Assembly: GCA_032358165.1 (NCBI GenBank)
Contig: JAALGY010000042.1
Span: 1,240,001-1,304,000 of the forward strand
Source of the DNA: Diplosphaera chodatii
Lineage: Eukaryota > Chlorophyta > Trebouxiophyceae > Prasiolales > Stichococcaceae
Direction of reading: 5' to 3'
Length of the DNA: 64,000 bases
Shown here one piece after another: positions 1 through 12,034 of the stretch. The notes beneath the pieces were generated by a model. The model made no database searches and was not told the DNA's origin. It saw nothing but the letters and a program-made list of their open reading frames with translations. A program made the position numbers and the translations under genes. Each line of letters opens with the position of its first letter. Positions within the stretch are counted from its first letter, which is position 1.

Positions 1-60
1 ACGATGCAGGTGTCAGGCTGTCTGTTGCCTGCGGCTGATCGCCATGTTACGCTACCGCAG

Positions 61-3000
61 GTGGAGGCGCGCGGCCTGAAGCCCAACACCAAGTACTTCT
101 ACCAGTGGCGGTACCGCCAGAACGACAAGACCGCCCCGGTGAGACTGCCACTGCATGAGCACCCCTCGCTCCAGATGCAGAGCTGCTCTACATCCTGTCC
201 ACTGACACACGCTACCGAAGTGCGCTGCTTTCCGAGGGGCGGTCACAAAGCACCATTACGTGTCCGTGCCGCCTGCAGGTGTACTCCCCCATCGGCCGCA
301 CCCGCACCCTGCCCAAGGCCAACGATGAGAACTACAAGCGCGTCCGCATCGCCCACTTCTCCTGCTCCAACTTCGTGAGCGCCTTGTGCCGCCGTCACAA
401 CACGCTGCGCACAGCTCATGGGCATGCACTGGGCTGCTGCATATTATCTTCAGGACTGTTATGACCCCCGCACCTGTTGCCCCCTGCAGCCGGAGGGCTT
501 CTTCACCGCCTACGGGTGAGCTGCCATGCCCCGGGCTCCTTGACCCCAACCCCTCCGACCCCCCCAACACAGCATCGTCTTCTGCAGTGGATGGCACTGG
601 CACCTGCGACTGGTCCTGCATCCACTCTGCATGCCGTGCACCCAGCTGGCAGCGTCTGCTGTGTTGCTTGGTGTCTGGCAGTTGCCCTGATATCATGCGG
701 CCCTGCCTCCGCAGCCAGATGGCCCGCATGGCGGACCGCGGCGAGATCGACTTCCTGGTGCACACCGGCGAGTGAGTGCCGGCCTCCCTGACAGGCAGCT
801 TCACCGGCAGACTTGAGGGCTGACTTCGCCTCAGCGTGCTTCACTGGCACCATGCTTCTGTCTTCATGGCAGTGCTTCATGGATATTGCTGCTCAAATAG
901 CCCAGTCAACCTCCTGCAAGTGCTCGTCTCAGCTCACAACCGTTCGCTGTGTCCTGCAGCTACATCTACGAGTACAACGAGACCGGCACCACCGCCATCA
1001 CCGACCCCGTCCTGCGCGCGGTGCGTGGAAACCCTGCGTGTGAACCGCCCAGTTTGCACTGCTTGGAGACCCTCGTCTTCCTCCGGCCTGTGTTGTTCTG
1101 AGGCCAGCACCAACCTGCATGTGTGTCTAAGCTTTGCTGACACCGTGTGCAGACCCGCAACCCCAAGCCCGCCAAGGAGATCCTGACGCTTGAGGATTAC
1201 CGGTGAGCGAATTCAGCACTGTCACACGCTGTTGTCTGGTTGCTCTAAAGAACACACAGAAGCCGTCCATACCTGCAGCGGCACGCAGGAACGGTCCTGG
1301 TGCTGTAGCGCCTGAAGCATGCTGAACTTTCTTCCGCGCTGCTCGCAGCACGCGGTACAACCAGTACAACAGCGACATGGACACCCGCGCCATGCGCGCC
1401 TCCGCCCCGCTCATCCCCGTGTGGGACGACCACGAGTTCGCCAAGTGAGCACGCCCCAAGCTGCATGCTGCCTGGGCTGCAGCATATGCACTGCACGCAT
1501 GCAGCTAGGTCTGGTAGACCTTCCCGACCAGCGTGCAGTCGTGCGGGCGTCGGGCGTGGCTGTCAGTGCAAGCAGCTGGGCACTCCCTGATTGAGCCGTC
1601 GTACCCACCCTGCAGCGACGCCTGGCTCCTGGGCGCCCAGAACCACCAGCCCGCGACGGAGGGCGACTGGCTGACGCGCCGGGGCATCGCCATCCAGGGT
1701 GGGTGCTGGCCCCCTGCAGCTGCACTGCTGCCGCCTGTGCCCAGGTCGCACAGACTGCGGCACGCAGCGTTGGCTGCTCATTTGCCTGACGCACAGTCCT
1801 GCTGGCTGTCCGCCAATCAGGTTTTTGCAACACTTTGGTCCCTGACCTGCTGTCCCTTGAACCTGCTGCGCAGTGTACTACGAGCAGCTGCCCATCCGCC
1901 AGGCCAACGCCGACAACAAGCTGCAGGTACAGACTTGTAGCCTGCTCCCTTTGCGTTGATGCTTGGGCTGACGCTGATTTTCGCCTGCTGCTGGGCGGGC
2001 AGCTGTCTTGGGACATCAGGCTGTGGCTGAGCTGCTGTGCGCACATTCGCAGATCTACCGCAACTTCGAGTTCGGCAAGCTGATGAAGCTCATCATGCTG
2101 GACACCCGCATCATCGGCCGCGACCAGCAGAACTACACCGCACGGGCTGTGAGTGTAGCTGTTTGGCTCTGGCATTCTGCACCTCCTGGTTTGTGCCTGG
2201 CGCGGGGTGTTCATGTGCATGTACATCTGCCACAGTCGCTGCTTGCTGAGGGCCGCGACTATTCCACAGGCGCATGGCTCATCACTGCATGTTGTACTGC
2301 AGCCCTCTGGAAGTGGCTTGAACGGCCACTGGAGCTCCTCTGCAACACTCAATTCAACATAGCCCCTAAATTAGCGTGCAGGACCCCACCCGCAGCATCC
2401 TGGGCGCCCAGCAGAAGACGTACCTGTTCGACCAGCTGACCCAGGCGCAGACCGGCGGCCAGATCTGGAAGATCATCGGCCAGCAGGTGATTGTGGCTGC
2501 CCCCCTGCAGCCAAAGCGGCATTTGCGTGCGCTGCGGATGGCGGCCCTGACAGGACTGTCCTCGCCAAGACAGTTGTCGCTGAGGGCCAGCCGCTGCTGC
2601 CCGGAGACTGGCGTGCGCAGCCAGGGGCGGCGCCATCAGGTCTGATGCCCGTGCCCCCTGCTGCGCAGATCCTGTTCACCCGCAACTGCGCGTACAGCGC
2701 CGCCACCTTCTTCCAGGACCAGTGGGAGGGCTGTGAGTCGCATCTCTCTTCGCTGAACTTGCCCTCGCACCCGGCTCACACCAATGACCTGCACCCATGC
2801 CTGCAAAGCGACCTCTGGCATGGACTCTGCAGCGTCCATGTGCGGCAGCATGCACTTGCCCCCGTCTGGCCATTGCCAGCCTGACGGCGTACGGCTTTCC
2901 GGAGGCTAAACCCTGGTCCCGCTGGCCCCGCAGACCACGCGGACCAGGACCAGGTGCTGGGCTTCCTGGAGTCCGCCAAGATCAAGAACACCGTGGTGCT

Positions 3001-4560
3001 GACCGGCGACTTCCACGGTGAACACTCTCAACACTGAGTAGTCGGGTCGACTCCCCGAACAGCCCGTGTGAACCAAGCTGTGCCTGCTGGACCCGGTAAC
3101 CACCGGCTGCCACACGCTGGGAGGTACACACCTCCTATTTCCATTGAAGGACCAACTGAGGATGAATGCTTGCTGACTCGGGTGTTGCCTTTGCAGCTCA
3201 CTGGGCCTTCGAGCTGCCGCGCTACCCGTGCAAGGCGGAGCCCGAGTACTCTGGCTACAACGAGACAGGTGACAATTGCAGCTGTTGCCACTCTGAAGCG
3301 CATTGATACTTGTTGGCAACACGGATGCTGCAGCCACAGTCATCAACTTCGGGGCTTATGATTTTCGCATGTGCTGAGGCTTGGTGCTCTTCTTTGCAGG
3401 CAAGGGCTCGCTCGCCGTCGAGTTCTGCTCCAGCTCCATCACATCCGGCTACTCGTGCGCCCTGTCGCCCCCTTGTGCCTTCCCACCGCTCCCCCTCATA
3501 TTGACATGGGCGCTGACCAATTAGCCGTCCCCACAGCGGCCGAGTATGACCACTGGTGCTTCTGTGACACGGTGCTGATGACTCGGCGAGCTACCGGCTG
3601 GGGGCCGTGCGACATCAGCACCCACGCCGGCCGAAGCCGCAGCAGCAGCCGATTATGGTGGCGTGCGCCAACAGGCTTGCGGGGCTAAGATGTCCGCTGA
3701 CCCGCGCGCCTGCTGCGCTGCAGGACCACCCGCCCCGCACCGACCGACTCCTTCCAGATCGTGCTGCAGCGCATGATCGACGAGAACCCCCACTTCCGGT
3801 GAGTTCAGGATGCCTCTGCAGTGCGTGGGCAACCTGCAAGCACCAACATCGGCTTGACCAGTTTGGAGTGTGGGCACATGTGCTGTCTGACGGGCTGACG
3901 CTCTTGTACCACTTCCGCAGGTACCTGGAGCGCTTCTACAAGGTAGATCCGGTTTCTTACCCCTTGCGCAACCCCCCAGAGCATTGGTTCTGAGTGCGAG
4001 TGGTCAGTGACAGGTTGCCGGGCCTGTCTCCTGAGCAACATGTCATCGTGCATGCTTACGGAAAGCTGTGGTAGGTCATGGCTTGGCAGCATCTAGTAAT
4101 TTGTTGATGATTTTGTGTCATTCATCTGGCTGTAGGGCTTCGCAATCCTGGACATCACGCGCAGGAGCCTGACCAACTCCTGGTGCGCGCCTCACCGCCC
4201 CTTGCCTATAGATACGAACAGCGCCTAGCGTGTGGCACAGCTTTTCTGTACCACATATGGCAGCAGCCACATGACCGTGATGGTTGTGTGCTTTCTTGAC
4301 TTCAGGATCTACGCGCCGGACCTGTCCCGCCCCGGACAGTACAACACAATGGTACGGGATGTTTGGCATGGGCAGCCTGGCTGAACATCTGACGCCGCTG
4401 ACTCTTGTGCACTTTGGGTTGCATCAGCTCAGGCACTTCCACACCAGGTCTGCGGCTCAGCTGTGCTCTGATGCCTGCACATCCTTCTCCCCTGCAGATC
4501 CAGGGCGAGGCGTGGCGTGTGTACGCCAACAGCGACCAGAAGCTGGTGAAGGTCAACTGA
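61..4560 (+). CDS. PhoD-type alkaline phosphatase, copy 1 (5' end outside window)
   Basis: Secreted phosphomonoesterase/phosphodiesterase of the PhoD family (Ca/Fe metalloenzymes). Twenty exons are visible: 61-138, 279-374, 490-515, 715-771, 960-1020, 1153-1202, 1349-1444, 1616-1698, 1874-1926, 2053-2148, 2382-2486, 2669-2732, 2934-3017, 3197-3268, 3400-3454, 3724-3798, 3921-3942, 4136-4182, 4306-4351 and 4498-4560; all phases join, giving 442 codons plus TGA. Family signatures occur in order: NTKYFYQWR, FSCSNF, HTGDYIYEY, IPVWDDHE, LDTRIIGRD, QWEGY and LTGDFHAHW. The signal peptide and GVASGDP region lie upstream of the window; bases 1-60 are intron. Exon layout matches copy 2 and both end in KLVKVN, so these two form one subgroup. 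Confidence in the family is very high; single splice sites are inferred. Confidence 0.95.
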
Positions 4561-5194
4561 AGCTAATCGAATTGTCAAGCCTGCTGCAGTATCCAATTTT
4601 GCGTCCTGTTATAAGCCTCATGATGGACTGGTAGGTAAACAAACAGCTACAGGGGATGTTGATGACGCCAAGGGCGAGGCAAGGACTGTGTCTACTGCTG
4701 GCAGACCTGGTCATTGCTGCCCTGGGACACTGACAGCTGGGGTTGAGTTTGTCGGACATTCGTGCCTATGGGATTACCACCCTGCCATTGTTTAGTTACA
4801 CAGCAGCGCCATCGCTGGAGGCAGCTGCGCTGGTTCTTTTTGCCAGTGGCTGTGTGCTTTGTGACCTACCATTCATCCCTGCAAGCAACTTGTAACGTCG
4901 AAACACTGGTATTTTACCAGAAGAGCAGCGCCACCCGTTGCATAATCAGAGATGCAGCTAGACCCTGTCGCCGTCATCTGATGATGGCTGCGCCCTGTGA
5001 CCAGTCATCATCCCTGCAACCACCCTCAAACGTTGAAGCACTGCTAACACTTGCAGAACCTCGCTGAATGCTAGATCGGCTGTTATGATAAGTAGGACAC
5101 CCCTATTCAGACCAGTCAAGGCATAACACTAGGTTGCTCCATGTGCTCAACCACAACCGAGATTGATTCCTCGATGCTGCACGGTAAGGGCACA
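4561..5194. other. intergenic region between PhoD copies 1 and 2
   Basis: It holds the 3' UTR of copy 1 and upstream DNA of copy 2. Short ORFs here lack any recognisable motif. A repeated phrase around CCCTGCAA..AACGTYGAA appears near 4880 and 5015. No P1BS-like octamer was found before the G-box at 5195, unlike copies 3-5. Confidence 0.6.
4891..4895 (+). terminator. TGTAA poly(A) signal for PhoD copy 1
   Basis: TGTAA lies 331 nt after the stop codon. It is the canonical chlorophyte polyadenylation signal, and its spacing is like that of the signals after copies 2 and 5. The true cleavage site is not visible. Confidence 0.5.
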
Positions 5195-5203
5195 GCACGT
5201 GGG
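5195..5203 (+). promoter_or_regulatory. GCACGTGGG motif upstream of PhoD copy 2
   Basis: GCACGTGGG lies 106 nt before the inferred 5' UTR intron donor (5301), the same spacing as in copies 3-5 (102-113 nt). A GCATATGC octamer (5316-5323) fits the P1BS consensus GNATATNC, but it is downstream of the G-box and inside the inferred intron, so it is not in the conserved position. Confidence 0.5.
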
Positions 5204-5300
5204 TTTACACACAACATTGGCTTGTCTCGTAGCGCTCGCCACGAAGCACAGTCCAATCCGCTTCATCATCAGACCATCAGCGCTGCGACGCGCATCACAG

Positions 5301-5556
5301 GTACCATGCTCCGTGGCATATGCGTGCTGCGATGTGCTTGCGCAAGCATCTCTGGGGTGGTTGCCACAGGACAACATGCCGACGCTGCATGGAGAAACGT
5401 GTTGTACCAGCTTGTCTGCTACCTGGTCGGTCCTAGAGACTTTCCAACCCCTGCAGTGATAGCAGCGGGCGATATGGTGCAGCTTACCACTGCTGCACCT
5501 GCAATATGCGATCCCAGTAACATGCTCTATCCCGCAAACACTTGCATGGTCTGCAG
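5301..5556 (+). other. inferred 5' UTR intron of PhoD copy 2
   Basis: A donor (CACAG|GTACCA) at 5301 and a CTGCAG acceptor ending at 5556 leave 8 nt before the ATG at 5565. The same 8-nt distance is seen in copies 3, 4 and 5. The donor is weaker than in the other copies. Confidence 0.5.
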
Positions 5557-5564
5557 GTGGCGCC

Positions 5565-8500
5565 ATGGCAGTCCTCGCGATGAGCCTCGCGAGCCTCTTA
5601 CTTGCGCTTTCCGTTGCTGGCGCGGCGGCGCTGGAGTCGGGCAATCTGTGTTATAACAGTGCCGTTGTGGAGCTTCCGGGCCTGGCAACGGCAGGTATGT
5701 CATGGTCCATGCGCGCACCAAAGCCTCCTCAACAGCGACTTGTGTGTCTCCTGAACACCTCGTGGCTGCCTTGAGGCGATGGGTGGAACCCACGCGTGTC
5801 GCGACATGTCCTTGTGCTCACCCCACAGAGCCCTTGAGTGAGCTGGCCCACAGCCGCCAGCTGCTGACGGCGGCCGGCCGCAAGGGCGGCGATCCGGCCA
5901 AGGCGGCCTGGAAGTCGCGCACCACGCGCGCCAGCGACGCCGTGTTCGCCCAGGTGGGATGCAGTTCTGCAGGCACCATGCCAGGATTACGTGATGTGCA
6001 TGCACAGGAGGTGCAGCTGTTCTGCCTGACTTCTCCTGCGGTGATCGTCGTGAAAATGGCAGTAGCCAGCATGTATACTTTGCTCGCTACTGTTTCGCGA
6101 CCCATTGCCGTGCCAAAGCGCACTTCAGACACGTTTGGTCCGACACAAATGCAGGATCTGCCTGACCATCATGCAGAGCACCCAGGCCCGTGCACTGAGA
6201 TGGCACCAACGTTGTGAGGCCTTCATGAACCACAATGACATTTGGCAGAAGCATGTCAGCGCTGCAGAAATGCTGCGAGCAGTCAGCGGCTCATTGATGT
6301 GCCTTTCCTGCTCATCCGCAGGGCGTCGCATCTGGCGACCCCTTTGCCAAGTCCGTTATCCTGTGGGCGCGCGTCACGCCGCCATCAGGCGTCGGGAAGA
6401 ACAAGGTGGCCTTCCTGGACTACTGCGTCTCCAAGGACAAGAAGTTCAGCAAGTGCGTCACGCGCGGCACCACCATCACCGACAAGAACATCGACTTCAC
6501 ATCTAAGGTCGGTGCTGCCGACGCCTTCAACCCCCAGGCAGCCTGGTGCTTGTATGTACGGCAGCCATGTGCAGAAAGAAAGATGTTGCAGTGATTGCTG
6601 CTGCGCATGCTGTGCCGCAGGTGGAGGCGCGCGGCCTGAAGCCCAACACCAAGTACTTCTACCAGTGGCGCTACCGCCAGAATGACCGTGTTGAACCGGT
6701 GCGCCTGCGGCAACCAGCACTCTGGCACTGCAGCGTGGCACAGTGTGCGGATCCTCGTCCACAAGTTGGTCTGGGGCACAACCTCGCTGGTCGTCAGGGC
6801 ATCAGCCATAGGTGCACAGCTGCGCTCCTGATGCATGCAACTCACAGGTAGCTGCATGCCCTGCAGGTGTACTCCCCCATCGGCCGCACCCGCACCATCC
6901 CGCGCAAGAACGACGACATCGCCCGCATGCGCATCGCCTTCTTCAGCTGCTCAGACTTCTCGGAGGCCTTCTTCACGTCTTATGGGTGAGTTGCCACGGT
7001 TCACAGCCACGGTTCAGATGCACATCCCGGGTTTCAGCTGCTGAGAGTGCCAACAGGCTTGTCCTGCTGCAGGGTGCCCTCGCTCCCGATTGTGCATTTT
7101 GTGATGCAGCGCACAAGGCAACCTGGACAGTCTCTCTGCATGCAGCAGCGCGCGCACGATTGCTTGCTGCACATGCTGATGCCTTGCGCTTACGTCGATG
7201 CAGCCAGGTCGCCCGCATGGCGCAGAACAACGAGGTGGACATCCTGATGCACGTCGGCGAGTGAGTGCGCCGCCTGTCCAGCTACAGCATTGCGAGCTGG
7301 GTCATCTGCGCGCCTGCGCAGTCCAGCTGCATGCACCAGTGCTTGCCTCCTTCTAGACCTGCAACGTCTCTGCATGCATAGAACGCTGCAGCCTGACTGC
7401 GATTGGTGACACCCTGCAGCTACATCTACGAGTACGGCACGAACGGCAGCGTTGCCAACATCCCGGACCCCGTGCTGCGCGCGGTATGGGCTCCACCGTG
7501 AAAACCCCAGTGTGGACCATGCGAACTGCAAGGCACTGTAGCAGCCTGCATGCTTGACACCGACTGAGCGCCATCGAAGCCAGCCGCTCTGAGGGTTCCA
7601 GGCCAAACTGTGTCCTGCCATGGCCTCCGTCACCTGAGCGTGAATCCTTTCTCGCATGCAGTCGCGCAACCACAAGCCGAACAAGGAGATCCTGTTCCTG
7701 GAGGACTACCGGTGAGAATGCCCAGCTTCCAGCTGCCAGCTTCCTGTGTGCGCAGAGCAGCGGCTGCAGACTCGTGCACAGGTCCTGCAGTGTGACGGTC
7801 TCAGCGTGCGAGAAGCACAGCACCTCGACCATGCTGACATGCGGCCTGTGTTCTGCAGGACCCGCTACAACCAGTACAACACCGATGTGGATACCAAGGC
7901 CATGCGCGCCTCCGCCCCGCTCATCCCAGTGTGGGACGACCACGAGTACGCCAAGTGAGCACCTGCTGCCGGCGATCTTGTTGTCGGTCCAAACCAGTCT
8001 GCGGCGCTCCAGGGGTCGCAGCCTGCCGCCAGCACCTGCTGACCCTTTTCGTACGGTCCGAATGCTTGAAGGCACATAACTCAAGGACCGGATCGAGTGC
8101 TGGCAGGCAGCTGACCCTCTGTCTGAGCCACCCTGCAGCAATGCATGGAAGGGCGGCGCCGAGAACCACCAGCCGGCGACTGAGGGCGACTGGAACGAGC
8201 GCCGCCTGCGCGCGCTGCAGGGTGGGTCAGCTGTTAGTGTGCCATCCTGCGCCATGCTCCATCAGATTGCACGGCAAGTGCCGGGCGGTCGGTGCAGGCC
8301 CGACGGCATGCGCTTGCTCGCTCGCCCACATCAGGCGGTCACCAGTACCTGCAGGCAGCTGATGCTGCTGCATCTTCCCTGCCCTGCAGTGTACTACGAG
8401 CAGATGCCCATCCGCCAGGCCAACGCCGACAACAAGCAGCAGGTGCACAGCAAATGAAAACCACTGTCAGTGACATTGCTGCACACGAGCGAGGAGCGCT

Positions 8501-10731
8501 TCACTGCTGTGGTCCGCTTGACACTGCTGTGAGTGGCGCCTGCAGATCTACCGCAGCTTTGAGATCGGCAAGCTGATCAAGCTGATCATGCTGGACACCC
8601 GCGTGATCGGACGCGACCTGCAGAACTTCACCGAGCGCCTGGTGCGCGACTCACTCTCGCGCAGCCCTGCAGCATGTCGCCATGCTCGCATCACAGCTGG
8701 CGCCTGCTGCGGATGCTCGCTACTGGGGTCCAGTGACCGTACTTCAGCCGCCTTGCTGTGTGTCACTTTCCGCACCCGGCAGACCAGTTGCTGAGCTGAA
8801 CTTTGCCGCTGCAGAACCCCAACCGCACCATCCTGGGCGCGCCGCAGCAGAAGTTTCTGTTCGACCAGCTGTCGGAGGCGGAGGGCACGCACACCTGGAA
8901 GATCATCGGCCAGCAGGTGCGCAGATGTGCCGGGCAGCAGTGATGGCATTTGGGTGAAGTCGTCACTCGCAGTATCTGACCCTGCTGCCCTCTGAGTCAA
9001 GCGGCAGCCAGGCTTGCTCAACGCCACCATACCCCTGCATTGGGTGCACTTCTCAAGCGGCAGCTTGTTGCGCAGGTCATCTTCGCCCGTGTGTGCGGCG
9101 CGACCTCCTTCTTCGACGACATCTGGGAGGGTGGGCAGCCTCGCCTGTGCCGCAGGGCTGACATCCGCCGTTGAGATTGTCTTGCTTGTGTGCCGAGCTG
9201 GTCAGCATGCATGTTAGCACATCACAGAGCATGCAGCATTACAACGAGACTGTATCTTCTGTCGCGCAGGCTACAGGCAGAGCCAGTTTGAAGTGCTGGG
9301 TGAGCGCATAATGTCACTACTGCCAGACGTAGCTGAGGATGCAGTCATGCGTCTGCCCACAAAAGGTATTGACACCATCGTCACTTGCGTGCACGCAGAC
9401 TACTTGGAGAAGCAGAAGATCTCCAACACGGTCGTGCTGACAGGAGACATCCACACCCAATGGGTCAGTCGATTGAGGAGTATACAGCTCCTATGCATGC
9501 AGGCAGTCCTCAGTATAGCTGCCTGCACAAAAGCCCAGCTACTGCAGAGAACTTAGCCCTCGTTGTCCGCCTGCAGGCCTTCGAGCTGCCCAAGTTCCCG
9601 TGCAAGAACGAGCCGCAGTATAACACATCCACTCGCTACGCTGACACAGGTCAGCGTTGACTGATGCCTTGGCAAGTGGATACTCTGGCCAGCCGTCCCT
9701 CTACCTGATGTCTCCGCGTTAACCTGCGTTGGCCAACACCAGCTCTGCAACATACAGGCGAAGGCTCCCTGGCTGTCGAGTTCATCAGCTCCTCCATCAC
9801 CTCCAACTACTAGTGCGCAGCCCCTGCCGTCACCTGGCGTGCATGTCACCGCTTGCCGCTGAGAGGATACTTGCCATTTGCTGCCGCACAACGAGCATGC
9901 ACATGCCATGACTGCCCATCTGGGTGCTGAACCCTGATGACTCATTGTACCCTGCTTGCTGTGGCGCAGCCCCAAGAAGGAGGATGTGCCGTTCACCGCT
10001 GCGCTGGAGGGCCTGAAGGCCATCAACCCGCACACCAAGTACCTGGAAACCTGGTACAAGGTGGGTTTTCAGCAAGCAAGGGATGTGCAGCGCACGCCCT
10101 GGCAGATCAGCAGTCCGCTGCGCAACAAGCACCAGCAGCGCAGCCCCTGCGATGCAGTGGCTGGCCACCTGAATCCCCAGTGTTGCTGTCAGCGGGAAGC
10201 GTCAGCTCTCATGGCATACCGTATGTTGCTGCTGTGCTGCTGCCTGGCAAAGGACATCACAGTAGGGTCCAGCCACCTGCCTCTGCGGTGCGTCAGCAAC
10301 ACAGGGTGGCTTCGTATCGTGCAGGGTTTTGCAGTACTTGACATCACCCGGAAGCACATCACCTCCACCTGGTGAGATTCACAAGGCAACACCAGCAACA
10401 CCAGACGTGCCATGATGTGCCATGTGCGCGGCATGTTGCAGCGGCACAGAGTGTTTCGGGTGTCTGATGTCAGGGTGCACCTCTCAACCTGCAGGTACTA
10501 CGCGCCGGATCTGACGCGTCCGGGGCAGTACTACACGATGGTGCGACCTCTTCATCATCCGCAGAGCAGTGCCCGACGCTACACCCCAGTCTTGCCCTGC
10601 AGACAAACAGCCAATTTTGTTCTCTCCATTGCCAAACCCTCTACTCAAGCGCCACTGCCGCCTTCCTGCAGGTCCAGGGCGAGTCGTGGCGTGTCAACGC
10701 CGGCACCAGCAAGCTGGTGAAGGTCAACTGA
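5565..10731 (+). CDS. PhoD-type alkaline phosphatase, copy 2
   Basis: Complete secreted PhoD phosphatase of 586 aa from 22 exons: 5565-5694, 5829-5953, 6322-6507, 6621-6698, 6867-6985, 7204-7260, 7420-7483, 7662-7711, 7859-7954, 8139-8221, 8390-8442, 8546-8641, 8815-8916, 9076-9130, 9270-9299, 9399-9463, 9577-9649, 9758-9812, 9970-10060, 10325-10371, 10495-10540 and 10672-10731. The start was chosen because MAVLAMSLASLLLALSVAGA is a clear signal peptide and the total (1761 nt) is in frame. The PhoD N-terminal signature GVASGDPFAKSVILWARV is at residues 86-103, FFSCSD near 206, GDYIYEY near 232, VWDDHE at 294-299, LDTR in exon 12, WEGY near 432 and TGDIHTQW at 456-463. One exon ends TA|GT, so reading straight through gives a false stop. 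Likely role: releasing phosphate from organic phosphorus outside the cell. Confidence 0.96.
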
Positions 10732-11046
10732 AGCGGCACCTGGGCCGCCGCCCAGACCAGACGTGGCGCAGGCTGAACACCTGTCTGCCTGCTGGCAGAT
10801 GGCTGCCGCTTGTGCCCTGGCCATGGCTCTACGTCGGCTTTGCGGCTGCTCTTGCTCTGGACTGCTGACGATAAATAGAATGAGTACCCTCATGGATGCA
10901 CAACAGCAGTCCTGGTCTTCATCGAGGAATGGCTGGGGCCTGCTGCTGGCATGCCAGCACTGCTAGCTGTCGCACTGCCCGGTTTTACCCTTGTTCGGTT
11001 GTTGACCCTTGTTCAGCGTGCACACTCGTTCCCTCCATGCTGATGA

Positions 11047-11051
11047 TGTAA
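11047..11051 (+). terminator. TGTAA poly(A) signal for PhoD copy 2
   Basis: TGTAA lies 316 nt after the stop at 10731, in the range seen for other genes here. Confidence 0.5.
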
Positions 11052-11576
11052 GGTCCCGCCGGGGGTGGAGCAGCATGCATGGCAGACACAAGACCAAACT
11101 GTCTTGCAAAACCTAAGATTGGCAGGTTGAACAGCCACACACTGTCGGTGTCACGAACGGGAGACCAGTGCTGCTATGAGACATGGCCACTACTGGCTCC
11201 TGATGACGACCATACCACCATGCATGTCCACCACGCATGGCATCCTTCGCGGCGAGTTTGCTTGATGATCAGTTTCATGCCATGCAAGGCGCCGTGCACG
11301 GGTTGTCGACACGGTATACAGGTACCGTATATTACAAGTTGGCCTGCCTCAGAACGGACGGTACGCATGTTGTGGCAGTTGTACCATGCTGCCACCATCA
11401 TAAGAAACTTACAGCACCAGCGAGCATCTCCACGTGGTGCCTTGCTGCCTCCAGCCAGGAGCACAGCCGGAGGACGCAGGCAGCGACAAGATGCCGCTGA
11501 AACGGCTCACGTGGGCCGTCGCTCAGGGTGACACACCATCAGGCACATTGTGCTGCGGCTGGCCGTCGGACAAAGG
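11052..11576. other. intergenic region upstream of PhoD copy 3
   Basis: No gene seen. It contains one extra CACGTGGGCC box at 11508-11517, a second copy of the motif found at 11626-11635 in the promoter module. Confidence 0.6.
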
Positions 11577-11633
11577 GAATATGCCCGCCCATCGAAGCTG
11601 CAGCGGAAGGCAACTTTACGATGGGCACGTGGG
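11577..11633 (+). promoter_or_regulatory. P1BS-like octamer plus G-box, PhoD copy 3 promoter
   Basis: GAATATGC (11577-11584) fits GNATATNC, the P1BS site bound by PHR1 in plants and by PSR1-type regulators in green algae. GCACGTGGG (11625-11633) follows 48 nt later; the same string is the high-affinity Pho4 site in yeast phosphatase promoters and contains the plant G-box core. The order and spacing recur before copies 4 and 5. Phosphate-starvation induction is an inference. Confidence 0.6.
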
Positions 11634-11737
11634 CCGTGCTCGACCCGGGCGCATCCCGGCCGTCGTGCATTCACAGCGCCCGGTTGCGGCACACAACCCA
11701 CAGCCCTACCAGGCACCTTCTCCTCGAGCTTCTGAGG

Positions 11738-12026
11738 GTGAGTGTGTGCCGCATGCAATGCTGGTGTGCCTTCTCATGCCCTGCATACCTGTTATGCCAT
11801 GCGAATGTTGCAACAACATGCATGCCTAGACTGCCAGTGGCACCGCGGGACGCGCATTGCTGTGGGGATCCAATAGCGTTGATGGTTTTGCAAGTCAGCT
11901 TGAGTGACTGTATCCACCAGATGCTGTGCTGAGCAGCTGCACTATCTGACAGTCTTTGGAAGCTGGCAACTGTCCGCCGTGAGAACAGCCATGGAGTGAG
12001 TCGGATTGCCGATGAACGCACCGCAG
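11738..12026 (+). other. inferred 5' UTR intron of PhoD copy 3
   Basis: The GTGAGT donor at 11738 lies 113 nt after the G-box, and the CCGCAG acceptor ends at 12026, exactly 8 nt before the ATG. Its length of 289 nt is close to those of copies 4 (284) and 5 (282). Confidence 0.6.
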
Positions 12027-12034
12027 GCGCTGCC

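Noticed and set aside
1411..2352. 313-aa open frame on the - strand
   Set aside because: Antisense to PhoD copy 1 exons and introns.
5141..5656. 171-aa open frame overlapping the PhoD copy 2 start region
   Set aside because: It runs through the inferred 5' UTR intron, has no motif, and is out of frame with the signal peptide start at 5565.
9811..9813. apparent stop codon TAG in PhoD copy 2
   Set aside because: The exon ends TA|GTGCGC, and copy 1 has TC|GTGCGC at the same place; splicing removes the stop.
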